NCBI RefSeq assembly: GCF_021608135.1
Contig: NZ_JAKIHL010000013.1
Location: 1 to 64,000 of the forward strand
Reading direction: 5' to 3'
Source: Microaerobacter geothermalis
GTDB lineage: Bacteria > Bacillota > Bacilli > DSM-22679
Length of the DNA stretch: 64,000 bases
The notes under the pieces are model-generated. The model was given only the letters and a program-made list of their open reading frames with translations. It was not told where the DNA came from and did not search any database. Positions 52,782 through 61,756 of this stretch are shown in pieces. A program made the translations under genes and the position numbers. Each line of letters starts with the position of its first letter. Position 1 is the stretch's first letter.

Positions 52782-53594
52782 ATGCTACACTACAAGACCT
52801 ATCAACTGGGAGAAAATTACGACTGGGTTGTCTTTGTCCACGGCGCAGGAGGAAGTTCTAATATATGGTATAAACAGATTAAGAGATTTAAAAAATACTT
52901 TAATCTGTTGCTTATCGATTTGCGGGGCCATGGAAAATCAAAGGACCTGATCCGACAGTCCCATCGAAATTACACTTTTCATGAAGTAAGCAAAGATGTT
53001 TTAGAGGTAGTCGATCACCTTAAGATTACATCTGCTCATTTTATCGGCGTTTCCCTTGGGACAATCATCATCCAAACCATAGCTGAAACCTCACCTTCCA
53101 AAATTCGCTCCATGATCCTGGCAGGTGCGGTTACCAAATTAAATCTTCGCTCTAATTTCCTGATCTCTATCGGAAATCTTGGAAAGTATATACTTCCCTA
53201 TATGTGGTTGTACAAGCTGTTTGCCTGGATCATTATGCCAAGAGAAAGGCATACTCACTCCCGTTTGTTATTTGTAAATGAAGCGAAAAAATTGTGCCAA
53301 AAAGAGTTTATCCGCTGGTTTAAACTAACCAAGAATATTAATCCCTTCTTAAAAAATATTAGAATGAAAGAATTTCAAATTCCAACCCTCTATATCATGG
53401 GTGAAGAAGATTATATGTTCTTGCCGCCCATTCAATCATTCATTAAAGAAAAAAAATACTCCCGGCTTGTGGTGTTAAAAAATTGCGGACATGTTTGCAA
53501 TGTTGATCAAGCCGAGGAGTTTAACAGAGTATCCATTTCATTTATAAAAGGTCTCCACCTTCTTGTCCAAAAAGATCCCAAATACCATGCCTAA
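52782..53594 (+). CDS. Alpha/beta hydrolase
   Basis: A 270-aa hydrolase. Oxyanion region VFVHGAGGSSNIWYKQ near 20, DLRGHGKSKD near 48, nucleophile elbow FIGVSLGTIII with Ser near 94, acid in YIMGEEDYMFLP near 215 and His in KNCGHVCNVDQ near 242. The catalytic triad is therefore complete, but the substrate is not predictable. GGAGGGG precedes ATG 52782 by 10 bases and a good TATAAT (52753-52758) lies upstream. The stop overlaps the stop of the convergent monooxygenase gene by three bases. Confidence 0.88.
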   Translation: MLHYKTYQLGENYDWVVFVHGAGGSSNIWYKQIKRFKKYFNLLLIDLRGHGKSKDLIRQSHRNYTFHEVSKDVLEVVDHLKITSAHFIGVSLGTIIIQTIAETSPSKIRSMILAGAVTKLNLRSNFLISIGNLGKYILPYMWLYKLFAWIIMPRERHTHSRLLFVNEAKKLCQKEFIRWFKLTKNINPFLKNIRMKEFQIPTLYIMGEEDYMFLPPIQSFIKEKKYSRLVVLKNCGHVCNVDQAEEFNRVSISFIKGLHLLVQKDPKYHA

Positions 53595-53893
53595 TAATCG
53601 GCGTGATGGACCACCTCATAAGTTTCTATTTTTGACCCGGTGGCAGTTGTTCCCCTTGTGCGACGTTCTTCGTGAGCTTTACGAAACGCCTCGCTTTCTG
53701 TCCAAGCCTTAAAGGCTTCCTTGCTTTCCCATTTTGTATACACAATTTGCTTATTTTCCTCTGTAGAATTGAGAAATTGAAATTCCAAGCAACCGGGTAC
53801 ACTTCTCATATTATCCGCACTTTTACTGAATAGCTCAATCATTTTATTCTTTCCTTCTGCGGGGACTTCAAGGATATTCATGACAACGTACAT
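53591..53893 (-). CDS. IsdG-like antibiotic-biosynthesis monooxygenase domain protein
   Basis: A 100-aa ABM-fold protein. The residues Asn6, Trp64 and His74 occupy the positions of the Asn7-Trp67-His77 triad of heme-degrading IsdG/HmoA, with the same Trp to His spacing of ten. This suggests a heme oxygenase like B. subtilis HmoA, which frees iron from heme. The MYVVMNILEVPAEGKNK start and the SVPGCLEFQFLNS strand fit the fold. Neither heme uptake genes nor Fur boxes were noticed nearby, so the role is not certain. Confidence 0.78.
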   Translation of the reverse strand: MYVVMNILEVPAEGKNKMIELFSKSADNMRSVPGCLEFQFLNSTEENKQIVYTKWESKEAFKAWTESEAFRKAHEERRTRGTTATGSKIETYEVVHHADY

Positions 53894-54144
53894 GTAAAAT
53901 CGCCTCCATTTGACTTCTACGTAACCTTATAATTTTCTTTGGATGGGTAATTTATAAAAATAGCATTTAAATTATACTAATTATAATATAAAAATGCTAT
54001 TGATTCAAAGATCTTAGCCTGTCAATCACTTTACGGTAAATAAAGGATGTTATCCAAGTATTTATAGTTTTTATGATCAATAACTATGTCCTCTTATTTT
54101 GTTGTTAGGAAAAATGAGAAAATGTGTTGAACCTCTTCCAATTA

Positions 54145-54178
54145 AAAACTGGCACCTGTTTGAGTAGGTGCCAGTTTT
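54145..54178 (-). terminator. Terminator of the ribose operon
   Basis: AAAACTGGCACCT (54145-54157), 8-base loop and AGGTGCCAGTTTT (54166-54178): a 13-bp stem just after the rbsB stop. The gap 53894-54188 has nothing else. Confidence 0.92.
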
Positions 54179-54188
54179 GATATCTCCA

Positions 54189-55136
54189 TTACTTTTTGAT
54201 TAGCTTTAATTCAACGGGAATAAATTCTTCCACTTTTTCTCCATTGAGTACCTTTTGTCCATTCTTAACGGCCAACTCACCAATTAGCTTTGGCTGTTGA
54301 GCAACCGTAGCAGCCAACGTTCCTTCTTCCACTGCTTTCACGGCATCTGCTGTGGCATCGAATCCAACAACAATGATTTGATCCTGACGGCCAGCAGCTT
54401 TAATGGCTTCCAATGCCCCTAAAGCCATCTCATCATTATGAGCAAAAACGGCATCAATTTCTGGTTGGGCCTGAAGGATATTTTCCATTACGGATAATCC
54501 TTTTGCACGGTCAAAATCGGCAGGTTGTTTTGCGACCACTTCTAAACCAGAGTTCTTTCCAACCACTTCATTAAATCCTTTGCCGCGATCACGGGCAGCA
54601 GAAGTTCCCGGGATACCTTCCAGCTCCACAATTTTTCCTTGCCCATTTAATTTATCATTGATAAATTCACCTGCTAAGACTCCTCCTGCAACGTTATCAG
54701 AAGCAATATGGGTTACTACTTCACCGCCGTCAGAACCTCTGTCAACGGTTATTACAGGAATATTTGCTTGATTTGCAGCTTCAACCGCAGTCACCACAGC
54801 TGCACTATCCGTAGGATTAATGAGAATCAAATCCACTTTCTGTTGTACAAGATCTTCTACGTCAGCCACTTGTTTGCTGGGATCATCTTGAGCATCAACG
54901 ACAACCAGTTTATAGCCCAATTCATCAGCGGCCTTTTGGGCACCATCCTTTAAATCAACAAAGAATGGATTGTTTAATGTAGAAATTGAAAGTCCAATGA
55001 CTTTCTGGCCATTATCTGCCGCTGGAGAAGCATCATTTCCTGTTGATTCTGTTGCTTGTTCAGATCCTCCGTTGCTGCATGCAGCCAAACTAAAGGCAAG
55101 CAATAAAACAACAACCAAACCAAACCATTTTTTCAT
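54189..55136 (-). CDS. rbsB: Ribose ABC transporter substrate-binding lipoprotein
   Basis: A 315-aa lipoprotein with signal peptide and lipobox SLAACSNGG (Cys20), followed by a serine/glutamine-rich linker and the periplasmic-binding type 1 fold: [24 protein letters not shown] near 47, [22 protein letters not shown] and [24 protein letters not shown]. It binds ribose outside the cell and passes it to RbsC/RbsA. It is last in the rbs operon and followed by a strong terminator. It has the size and end of B. subtilis RbsB. Confidence 0.96.
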   Translation of the reverse strand: MKKWFGLVVVLLLAFSLAACSNGGSEQATESTGNDASPAADNGQKVIGLSISTLNNPFFVDLKDGAQKAADELGYKLVVVDAQDDPSKQVADVEDLVQQKVDLILINPTDSAAVVTAVEAANQANIPVITVDRGSDGGEVVTHIASDNVAGGVLAGEFINDKLNGQGKIVELEGIPGTSAARDRGKGFNEVVGKNSGLEVVAKQPADFDRAKGLSVMENILQAQPEIDAVFAHNDEMALGALEAIKAAGRQDQIIVVGFDATADAVKAVEEGTLAATVAQQPKLIGELAVKNGQKVLNGEKVEEFIPVELKLIKK

Positions 55137-55191
55137 TTTTGTGTTTCCCCCTTCATCATTTTAATGTTTATTCCATTAAATCGTCCTTTAT

Positions 55192-56121
55192 CTAAGTAGA
55201 TTTGCGACGATCTAACAGCACAGCAATTAAAATCACAAGACCTTTTACAACCTGCTGATAAAATGAGGATACATTTAAGAGATTTAACCCATTATCCAAA
55301 ATACCGATGATTAACGCGCCAATTAACGTGCCTCCTAATGTACCGTATCCACCCGCCAAACTGGTTCCTCCCAATACCACAGCAGCAATCGCATCCAATT
55401 CAAAGGCGAATCCTGCTGTTGGCTGAGCGGAATTTAGACGTGAAGTTAGGATAATTGCACTTACAGCAGCCGTCATTCCGCTTATGACATAAACCCAAAT
55501 TTTGCTTCTGTTTGTCTTAATTCCGCTAAGACGAGCCGCTTCTTCATTACCGCCCAGTGCATAAACTCTGCGTCCAAATGTTGTTTTTTCCATTACAATC
55601 AATAGCAGGATAAACAGGAGAAAGGTAAGAATAATCGGTACCGGAATACCAAGTAACTCGCCCCTTCCCAAAAAGCGAAATTCATCGGGCAGACCGGTAA
55701 TCGGGCGCCCTTCTGTATAAACCAGTGTTAACCCACGATAAATGGTCATTGTTGCTAAGGTGACAATAAATGGAGCAAGCTTTCCTTTTGCAACCAATAC
55801 ACCATTGATTCCACCTAGGATCGCTCCAACACCGATCCCTGCAATGACGGCCAAAACAGGGTCAATCCCCCCTGTCATCATTCCGGCTACCAATGCACCT
55901 ACCAATGCCAAGATGGATCCAACAGATAAATCAATTCCTCCTGTTAGAATGACAAAGGTCATTCCAAAGGCAAGGATGGCATTAATCGATACCTGTCTAA
56001 CAACATTAAACAGGTTTGAAACTGTCAAGAAACGAGGCTCCAAGATGGATAGAATAATTCCTATTAACAAAAGTCCAAGGAGTGGCCCCAAGCGTTGGAT
56101 TGTTTCCTTGTTCCATTTCAA
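55192..56121 (-). CDS. rbsC: Ribose ABC transporter permease
   Basis: A 309-aa permease with about eight to ten membrane helices and the family signature FVILTGGIDLSVGSILALVGALVAG near 55, YALGGNEEAARLSGI near 185 and AVVLGGTSLAGGYGTLGGTLIGALIIGILDNGLNLLNV near 245. It forms the ribose channel with RbsA. Its first four bases overlap the end of rbsA (ATGA), showing translational coupling. Confidence 0.96.
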   Translation of the reverse strand: MKWNKETIQRLGPLLGLLLIGIILSILEPRFLTVSNLFNVVRQVSINAILAFGMTFVILTGGIDLSVGSILALVGALVAGMMTGGIDPVLAVIAGIGVGAILGGINGVLVAKGKLAPFIVTLATMTIYRGLTLVYTEGRPITGLPDEFRFLGRGELLGIPVPIILTFLLFILLLIVMEKTTFGRRVYALGGNEEAARLSGIKTNRSKIWVYVISGMTAAVSAIILTSRLNSAQPTAGFAFELDAIAAVVLGGTSLAGGYGTLGGTLIGALIIGILDNGLNLLNVSSFYQQVVKGLVILIAVLLDRRKST

Positions 56122-57629
56122 TTTGCTTTCCTCCCCCCTGTGGCACAGGCCATAATGTCTTCCTGTTTTGCTTCTTCTCTTGTAAATTCTCCGGTGATCC
56201 GTCCTTCTCTCATGACAAGGATTCTATCACTCATCCCAAGCAATTCCGGTAATTCTGATGAAATCATTAAAATGCCGATTCCCTGCTTCGTTAATTCATT
56301 CATTAATTGGTAGATTTCAACCTTTGCCCCAACATCAATTCCCCGGGTTGGTTCATCAAGAATGAGAACCTTTGGATGAGTTTCCAACCACTTGGCAAGC
56401 ACCACTTTTTGTTGATTACCACCACTTAAGGACTTTACCAGTTGGTTTCCATCTGGTGTTTTAATTTTTAAACGATCAATTTGTTCTTCAACGATTGCTT
56501 TTTCTTCCGAATGTTTGATTAAGCCATTTCTGGATATTTTCTTTAAATTGGCCAAAGCAATGTTTTCCCGAACCGACAGACCTAACACTAAGCCTTGATC
56601 CTTTCGGTCCTCCGTCACTAAAGCGATTCCATTTTGGATCGCCTGATCAGGAGATTGGATCTTTATTTTTTCCCCTGAAACATAAATGTCTCCTTGATCT
56701 CTCTTATCAGCACCAAATATACCGCGAACCACTTCTGTTCGTCCGGCTCCCATCAGTCCAGCAATCCCCAATACTTCCCCCTTTCTTAATGAGAAGGAAA
56801 TATCCTGGTAATCGTCGCCGGAGCTAAGATGCTTCACTTCCAGGATGACTTCGTCCTGAACAGAGGATTGTTTGGGAAAACGATCAGTTAACTCTCTACC
56901 AACCATCATTTTTACAAGCTCGTCCATGGTCGTTTCATTCATCTCTCGAGTTCCTATATAGTGGCCATCCCGCATAACCGTAACCCGGTCGCAGATTTGA
57001 AATAATTCTTCCATTCGGTGAGAGATGTAAACAATTCCTACACCCTGTTCTCTCAAATCATTCACTAATTGGAACAGCCTCTCTATCTCCCGGTCGGTTA
57101 ATGCCGCAGTAGGCTCATCCATGACCAATATCTCTGCATCAAAGGAGAGGGCCTTTGCTATTTCAACCATTTGCTGTTCTCCCACACTGAGCTGTCCAAC
57201 AATTTGAGTTGGATCATAATCTAATCCTAATCGTTCCAGTACAGCTTTGGCCGCTTGGTTCATTCTTTTTGTATTTACCCATCCATATCTCCCAAAATTC
57301 TTCTCTCTGCCAATAAAAATGTTCTCTGCAACGGTCAGATTGGGAATTAGATTCAATTCTTGATGAATCATAGAGATTCCCATTTGTTGGGCTTGTAAAG
57401 GGGAGGATATTTCGACTTCTTTTCCTCTCAAAAGGATTCTTCCTTGATCCTTTGTATACACACCGGTAAGAATTTTCATCAATGTTGATTTTCCGGCACC
57501 ATTTTCACCTAACAGGGAATGAACTTCCCCTTTTTTCAGCTCAAATGTAACTCCTTCAAGAACCTTAACGCCCGGAAAGGATTTGTCTATCCCTTCCATT
57601 CTTAAAATTTCGGGTTGCAATGAAAACAT
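56118..57629 (-). CDS. rbsA: Ribose ABC transporter ATPase
   Basis: A 503-aa tandem ATPase. First cassette with Walker A GENGAGKSTLMK (near 39), signature LSVGEQQMVEIAKAL and ILVMDEPTAAL; second cassette with a degenerate Walker A GLMGAGRTE (near 291), LSGGNQQKVVLAKWL and ILDEPTRGIDVGAK. This asymmetry is normal for sugar transporters of the RbsA/MglA type. It is followed by rbsC with a 4-base overlap and preceded by rbsD with 7 bases. Confidence 0.97.
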   Translation of the reverse strand: MFSLQPEILRMEGIDKSFPGVKVLEGVTFELKKGEVHSLLGENGAGKSTLMKILTGVYTKDQGRILLRGKEVEISSPLQAQQMGISMIHQELNLIPNLTVAENIFIGREKNFGRYGWVNTKRMNQAAKAVLERLGLDYDPTQIVGQLSVGEQQMVEIAKALSFDAEILVMDEPTAALTDREIERLFQLVNDLREQGVGIVYISHRMEELFQICDRVTVMRDGHYIGTREMNETTMDELVKMMVGRELTDRFPKQSSVQDEVILEVKHLSSGDDYQDISFSLRKGEVLGIAGLMGAGRTEVVRGIFGADKRDQGDIYVSGEKIKIQSPDQAIQNGIALVTEDRKDQGLVLGLSVRENIALANLKKISRNGLIKHSEEKAIVEEQIDRLKIKTPDGNQLVKSLSGGNQQKVVLAKWLETHPKVLILDEPTRGIDVGAKVEIYQLMNELTKQGIGILMISSELPELLGMSDRILVMREGRITGEFTREEAKQEDIMACATGGRKAN

Positions 57630-57636
57630 CCCCTTT

Positions 57637-58029
57637 CTAAAAAACCACTCCCGCCTTTAAAATGATATTGGCATAAGGGGTAAATTCCCCTGTTCGAATA
57701 ACTGCTACTGAAGTTTCCGTTATTTTCTTGAATTCTTCATGTGGGGTTTGTGAGACCGGAACTTTGAGCACCTTCTCCATTTTTTTATAAAGCTCTGGAC
57801 TTACCTCAGGAAGTTCTTCGGCTATGATACAGCTTTCCACTTCCACATCATCCAATATGGCTTTTAAAGTATCTAAGAAAGACGGAATTCCTTTGCTCAA
57901 AGCCAAATCAATTCTTCTTACCCCTTGAGGGATAGGGAGACCTGCATCCGCGATGACGATCATATCTCCATGCCCTAATTTGGCGATCACTTCTGAAATC
58001 TCATGTTGCAGAATTCCTTGTTTCTTCAT
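57637..58029 (-). CDS. rbsD: D-ribose pyranase
   Basis: A 130-aa RbsD that interconverts the pyranose and furanose forms of ribose. GHGDMIVIADAGLPIPQGVRRIDLAL (His20 as catalytic residue) is the family signature, and the end FTPYANIILKAGVVF holds the conserved tyrosine. It starts one base after the rbsK stop. Confidence 0.95.
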   Translation of the reverse strand: MKKQGILQHEISEVIAKLGHGDMIVIADAGLPIPQGVRRIDLALSKGIPSFLDTLKAILDDVEVESCIIAEELPEVSPELYKKMEKVLKVPVSQTPHEEFKKITETSVAVIRTGEFTPYANIILKAGVVF

Positions 58030-58956
58030 TTATTTCTCCCCTTTGAACTGATCAACTTGTTCCCGATACGGCAATGATGTTTGGGCTCCAAACTGAGTAA
58101 CGGTTAACGCTGCAACCTTCTGTGCAAATTGAATCGCTTCAGTAAGAGAAGCCCCTTCCGCCAAAGAAATTCCAAGAGCAGCATTAAAGGAATCTCCAGC
58201 AGCCGTCGTATCCACAACGTTTACTTGATAGGCAGGAAGATGCTTGATTTCGTGGTGGTCATTGTAGGACACACCCTCTCCACCTTGAGTAATGACTACA
58301 TTCTTTACTCCAAGTTTTTGCAAGGAACGAATGATTTCCTCAACGTCTATGTTGCTATCTACCCATTGGGTCGTTAATAATTTGCCCTCTGTTTCATTTG
58401 GAGTTAGAATATCTATTTTTTCTAATAGTGATTGCGGCAATTCTTTGGCCGGTGCCGGATTTAAGATTACTTTTACCTGATGCTCATTTGCAATCCGAAC
58501 CGCTTCATCTACGGCATCAAGGGGGACTTCCAACTGAACCAACAGGATATCTGCTTCTTTGATAAAATCTTCTCCCTTTCGGACAAGCTCCGGTGTCAGT
58601 TTGTAATTGGCACCAGGAGAAACAACGATACAATTCTCCCCTTGTTCACTCACAGTAATCGAGGCCACTCCGGTAGATACATCCGGGAAAACGGAGACAT
58701 AATTGCGGCATATCTTCTCTTTATTCAACTGATCCAATAGTTCTTTTCCGAAGATGTCATCTCCTACACACCCGATGATTGCCACTTCTGCTCCAAGACG
58801 GCTAGCAGCAACAGCCTGATTGGCACCCTTCCCACCTGGAATCGTGAAAAACTCTTTTCCTAAGATCGTTTCACCCGCGAGAGGTATGCGGGGTGATGAG
58901 ATGACTAAATCCATATTAATGCTTCCCACTACCGCCACTTTAGGTCGCTTAATCAA
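58030..58956 (-). CDS. rbsK: Ribokinase
   Basis: A 308-aa PfkB-family kinase making ribose 5-phosphate. Motifs are VVGSINMDLV near 10, PGGKGANQAVAASRLGAEV near 40 and the catalytic DTTAAGDSFNAALGISLAEG near 250. TTG 58956 serves as start, six bases after GGGGGG. It overlaps the rbsR end by 8 bases. The late position of the Asp (near 255) is the general base. Confidence 0.96.
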   Translation of the reverse strand: MIKRPKVAVVGSINMDLVISSPRIPLAGETILGKEFFTIPGGKGANQAVAASRLGAEVAIIGCVGDDIFGKELLDQLNKEKICRNYVSVFPDVSTGVASITVSEQGENCIVVSPGANYKLTPELVRKGEDFIKEADILLVQLEVPLDAVDEAVRIANEHQVKVILNPAPAKELPQSLLEKIDILTPNETEGKLLTTQWVDSNIDVEEIIRSLQKLGVKNVVITQGGEGVSYNDHHEIKHLPAYQVNVVDTTAAGDSFNAALGISLAEGASLTEAIQFAQKVAALTVTQFGAQTSLPYREQVDQFKGEK

Positions 58957-59956
58957 ATGAATCCCCCCTAAGGCTTGTTTTTCGAATGATTAATGATGGC
59001 TCTAAAACGATATTCTTTTTCTCCAAGGTTGGCTGATGAATATGTTTGATTAATGACTCTGCAGCCAATACTCCCATCTCATAGATCGGCTGCTGAATGG
59101 TCGTTAGTTTCGGCTGAACGACTTTAGTTAAGGGAATTCCATCAAATCCTACCACACCTATATCCCCCGGGACATTCAGTTCCGCTTCTGCGATAGCCTC
59201 CAGCGCGCCAAGGGCCATCAAATCGTTGGCCGCAAACACTGCATCAGGGGGATTGGCCAGTGCCAGCAGCCTCTTCATTGCTTCATATCCGCTTTCAGCC
59301 CGGAAATCTCCCGGTTGAACCAGGATAGACTGATAAGGAATCTTTAATTCTTCCAAGGCTTCTTTGTATGCTTCATATCGGTCATCTGCAGAGGAAGTTC
59401 CTATCGGCCCCCGAATATGGGCTATCTGTTTATATCCCTGACTCACCAAATGATGCACGGCTAATTTCCCGCCAAATCGATTGTTCGTATAAATGGAATG
59501 AACCGGCGAATCCTCCATACGGCCATCCACGACAACAATTGGGGTCCCGTTGGCGATTATGTTGCTCATATATTTGCTGTTCACTTCTCCGGCAATAATA
59601 ATCCCGTCAACACATTTCTCCTGCAGTAATTGAAAATACTTTTCTTCCTTTTGCAATTGATTGTCAGAATTACATAGGATCACCGTATATTCATGACGCT
59701 GAGCCGTATCTTCTACAGCCCTTGCCAATTCGGGAAAGAATGGGTTTGTGATATCCGGTAAAATTAAGCCTAATGTTTTTGTCTTTCTGCTTACCAGTCC
59801 CCTTGCAATTTGACTGGGCTTGTATTGAAGCTGCTCTATAGCCCGCAAAACCTTTGTTTCTGTTTCCTCATTAACATATCCGCTCTTATTTAAAACCCTA
59901 GATACCGTAGAAACGGAAACTCCAGCTAAACGGGCCACATCCTTGATTGTTGCCAT
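58949..59956 (-). CDS. rbsR: Ribose operon repressor, LacI family
   Basis: A 335-aa LacI-family regulator. Helix-turn-helix ATIKDVARLAGVSVSTVSRVLNKSGYV at 2-28 with hinge helix QIARGLVSRKT near 50, then the sugar-binding domain ([38 protein letters not shown]). GGGAGG precedes ATG 59956 by 7 bases. It is the first gene of rbsR-K-D-A-C-B as in B. subtilis, and would repress its own operon through the operators upstream. Ligand assumed to be ribose or a phosphate of it. Confidence 0.95.
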   Translation of the reverse strand: MATIKDVARLAGVSVSTVSRVLNKSGYVNEETETKVLRAIEQLQYKPSQIARGLVSRKTKTLGLILPDITNPFFPELARAVEDTAQRHEYTVILCNSDNQLQKEEKYFQLLQEKCVDGIIIAGEVNSKYMSNIIANGTPIVVVDGRMEDSPVHSIYTNNRFGGKLAVHHLVSQGYKQIAHIRGPIGTSSADDRYEAYKEALEELKIPYQSILVQPGDFRAESGYEAMKRLLALANPPDAVFAANDLMALGALEAIAEAELNVPGDIGVVGFDGIPLTKVVQPKLTTIQQPIYEMGVLAAESLIKHIHQPTLEKKNIVLEPSLIIRKTSLRGDSFD

Positions 59957-59979
59957 TCCCATACCTCCCGAACGATATA

Positions 59980-59993
59980 TGAAAACGTTACCA
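59980..59993 (-). promoter_or_regulatory. LacI-type operator or cre 1 upstream of rbsR
   Basis: TGAAAACGTTACCA, a near match to the cre consensus TGWAANCGNTNWCA and to RbsR-type half sites. It lies 24 bases before the rbsR start codon. Confidence 0.75.
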
Positions 59994-60028
59994 TATTCTT
60001 TAAAAAACTACGATACCAACATATCATA

Positions 60029-60042
60029 TGGTATCGTTTTCA
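60029..60042 (+). promoter_or_regulatory. LacI-type operator 2 upstream of rbsR
   Basis: TGGTATCGTTTTCA; its reverse complement TGAAAACGATACCA differs from site 1 by one base. The arms CGATACCA (60011-60018) and TGGTATCG (60029-60036) also form an inverted repeat. Confidence 0.75.
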
Positions 60043-60094
60043 TGTCCTTATTTATAAGACTAACATGAAGCATTTCGTTTGTAAATAACAAATA

Positions 60095-60108
60095 TGATAA
60101 CGGTTTCA
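60095..60108 (+). promoter_or_regulatory. Cre-like site 3 upstream of rbsR
   Basis: TGATAACGGTTTCA matches TGWAANCGNTNWCA except at one base, so catabolite control by CcpA or RbsR is possible. It lies 139 bases before the rbsR start. Confidence 0.7.
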
Positions 60109-60182
60109 TAACATATTCATGAACAGATGCCCATGGTTTGCATATGCTGTAGGGAATCACACTTGGAAAGGAATTGATAGTT

Positions 60183-60806
60183 ATGGACCCTTATCGCTTG
60201 CCAGTGCCTATTCATACGGTGATGATTACTTCCCCTGGAGTTTCTATTTATTACCCCCAGGTTATATGGCCGTCAAACCCAATGGTTCAGGATCGCATTA
60301 ACCATGCAATCTACCAAAAAGTATACAGAATGTTTGATTCAATCAATCAGCAAGGGTATTTTCAACCTGGTAAAACTGAACTGACCGGAAATTATGAAGT
60401 CAAAAACAATCAAAGGGGGATTGTCAGCTTAACCTTAAGCAATTTTGCCTATACGTATCCAATGGCTCATCCTGTAGACAATCTTACTTCACTAACGACA
60501 GACCTTCGAACAGGAAAAATATATAAATTAAAAGATCTGTTTAAACCAGGTAGCCCTTACGTGGAGAGAATATCAGAAAATATTCGAGTTCAAATTAAGC
60601 GGCGAGACATCCCTGTATTTGAAGAATTCAAGAGTATTCGTCCTGATCAAGATTATTATATCGCTGACAAATGCCTTGTTATCTTTTTCCAAAGGTATGA
60701 AATTGCGCCTCGCCCCGCCGGCTATCCGATGTTCCCAATCTCAATCTATGATCTTCAGGATATGATAAAAGAAGATGGACCTCTTGGAATCATGATCGGG
60801 GATTAA
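60183..60806 (+). CDS. DUF3298-domain protein without signal peptide
   Basis: A 207-aa protein carrying DUF4163/DUF3298 features: the N-terminal strand region VSIYYPQVIWPSNPMVQDRINHAIYQKV, then SLTLSNFAYTYPMAHPVDNLTSLTTDLRTGKIYKLKDLF and the late YYIADKCLVIFFQRYEIAPRPAGYPMFPI. The same domains lie outside the cell in RsiV (lysozyme sensor) and PdaC. Here no signal peptide or membrane helix precedes them, so it is probably cytoplasmic or incompletely annotated at its start. AAAGGA precedes ATG 60183 by 10 bases. Confidence 0.82.
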   Translation: MDPYRLPVPIHTVMITSPGVSIYYPQVIWPSNPMVQDRINHAIYQKVYRMFDSINQQGYFQPGKTELTGNYEVKNNQRGIVSLTLSNFAYTYPMAHPVDNLTSLTTDLRTGKIYKLKDLFKPGSPYVERISENIRVQIKRRDIPVFEEFKSIRPDQDYYIADKCLVIFFQRYEIAPRPAGYPMFPISIYDLQDMIKEDGPLGIMIGD

Positions 60807-60817
60807 ATGTAACAATG

Positions 60818-60844
60818 AAGGTGGCCAATTAGGCCACCTTTTTT
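60818..60844 (+). terminator. Terminator of the DUF3298 gene
   Basis: AAGGTGGCC, aatta and GGCCACCTT (60832-60840) followed by T residues. Confidence 0.92.
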
Positions 60845-60921
60845 ATGTCATGCCCAAAAAATTGCATAATATCAACACTTACGTCTAAAATACAGTTGAT
60901 AACTATTTTGGAGGAATCAAT

Positions 60922-61284
60922 ATGATCAAACAAATCGCAACCGTAGCCATTTATGTTGAAGATCAGCAAAAAGCAAAAGAATTCTGGACAGAGAAAGTTG
61001 GCTTTGACGTTGTAGCCGAGTTTCCAATGGGGCCAAACGCTTTCTGGTTAGAAGTGGCTCCAGAAGGGGCTCAATCCCGTCTTGTCATCTATCCAAAAGA
61101 AATGATGAAAGACTGGAACGAAAAGAAGCCATCCATTGTTTTTGAAACCGATGATATATTAGGTACATACGAAACAATGAAAGCCAATGGTGTCGAATTC
61201 TTGGAAGAACCTCAAAAAATGCAATGGGGAACTTTTGTACGTTTCAAAGACACCGATGGCAACGAGTTCTTACTTAAGGGTTAG
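60922..61284 (+). CDS. VOC-family (glyoxalase/bleomycin-resistance-like) protein
   Basis: A 120-aa protein of two beta-alpha-beta-beta-beta modules: ATVAIYVEDQQKAKEFWTEKVGFDVVAEFPMG, then the strand with EVAPEGAQSRLVIY, and the second half GTYETMKANGVEFLEEPQKMQWGTFVRFKDTDGNEFLLKG. The last Glu-rich strand and the DTDGNEFLL end are typical VOC features. Family members isomerise, dioxygenate or bind drugs; no substrate can be inferred. GGAGG lies 8 bases before the ATG. It is single, with a long terminator. Confidence 0.92.
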   Translation: MIKQIATVAIYVEDQQKAKEFWTEKVGFDVVAEFPMGPNAFWLEVAPEGAQSRLVIYPKEMMKDWNEKKPSIVFETDDILGTYETMKANGVEFLEEPQKMQWGTFVRFKDTDGNEFLLKG

Positions 61285-61304
61285 TTATGCCTTACACTGA
61301 ACAG

Positions 61305-61347
61305 AACACAAAAAGCGATTCATATGCGGAGAATCGCTTTTTGTGTT
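61305..61347 (+). terminator. 17-bp terminator of the VOC gene
   Basis: AACACAAAAAGCGATTC (61305-61321), nine-base loop and GAATCGCTTTTTGTGTT (61331-61347). Confidence 0.93.
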
Positions 61348-61401
61348 AAAATTCATCATTACGTAGCTTTCCAGTATTCTCATAATAGGATCGATAATTG
61401 G

Positions 61402-61685
61402 TCACACAGGCAAAATCCCAATCAAACTACCTCCATCTGCAATAACCGGAATATCGACAATCTCTACTACCTCAAAACCTTCAACCTCAACGGTAGCTGA
61501 CTCCTAACTTTTGAGATAGTTTCGTTAATTTTCCAGACGAAACAATTGTGATCAACGGTATGTTCATACTCTTCCCCAAGGCTAGATATCCCTAGAAATG
61601 CCTGTTCCTGAAATAATAAATCCACCTTTTCTTCCATTGCAGCTTCTTTTTTCAGCAAAAAGATATTCAATATTGCCAATTTCAT
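61402..61685 (-). pseudogene. Probable frameshifted small gene
   Basis: One frame reads MKLAILNIFLLKKEAAMEEK from ATG 61685 (AAGGA eight bases upstream) through HTVDHNCFVWKINETISKV, then becomes implausible and stops at 61467. Another frame on the same strand continues sensibly as ESATVEVEGFEVVEIVDIP and ends GGSLIGILPV at TGA 61402. A single-base indel near 61510 would join them into about 94 residues. No family is recognised. A sequencing error or a real decay both fit. Confidence 0.5.
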
Positions 61686-61756
61686 TCAAAAAATCCTTCA
61701 ATATTTGTTAGAAAATTTGTAAAATTATTTTGTAGATAGAGCATTTATAAGGTATT

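Noticed and set aside
60119-60301. 60-codon frame before the DUF3298 gene
   Set aside because: It overlaps the start of the better-supported DUF3298 gene in another frame and lacks a ribosome site.
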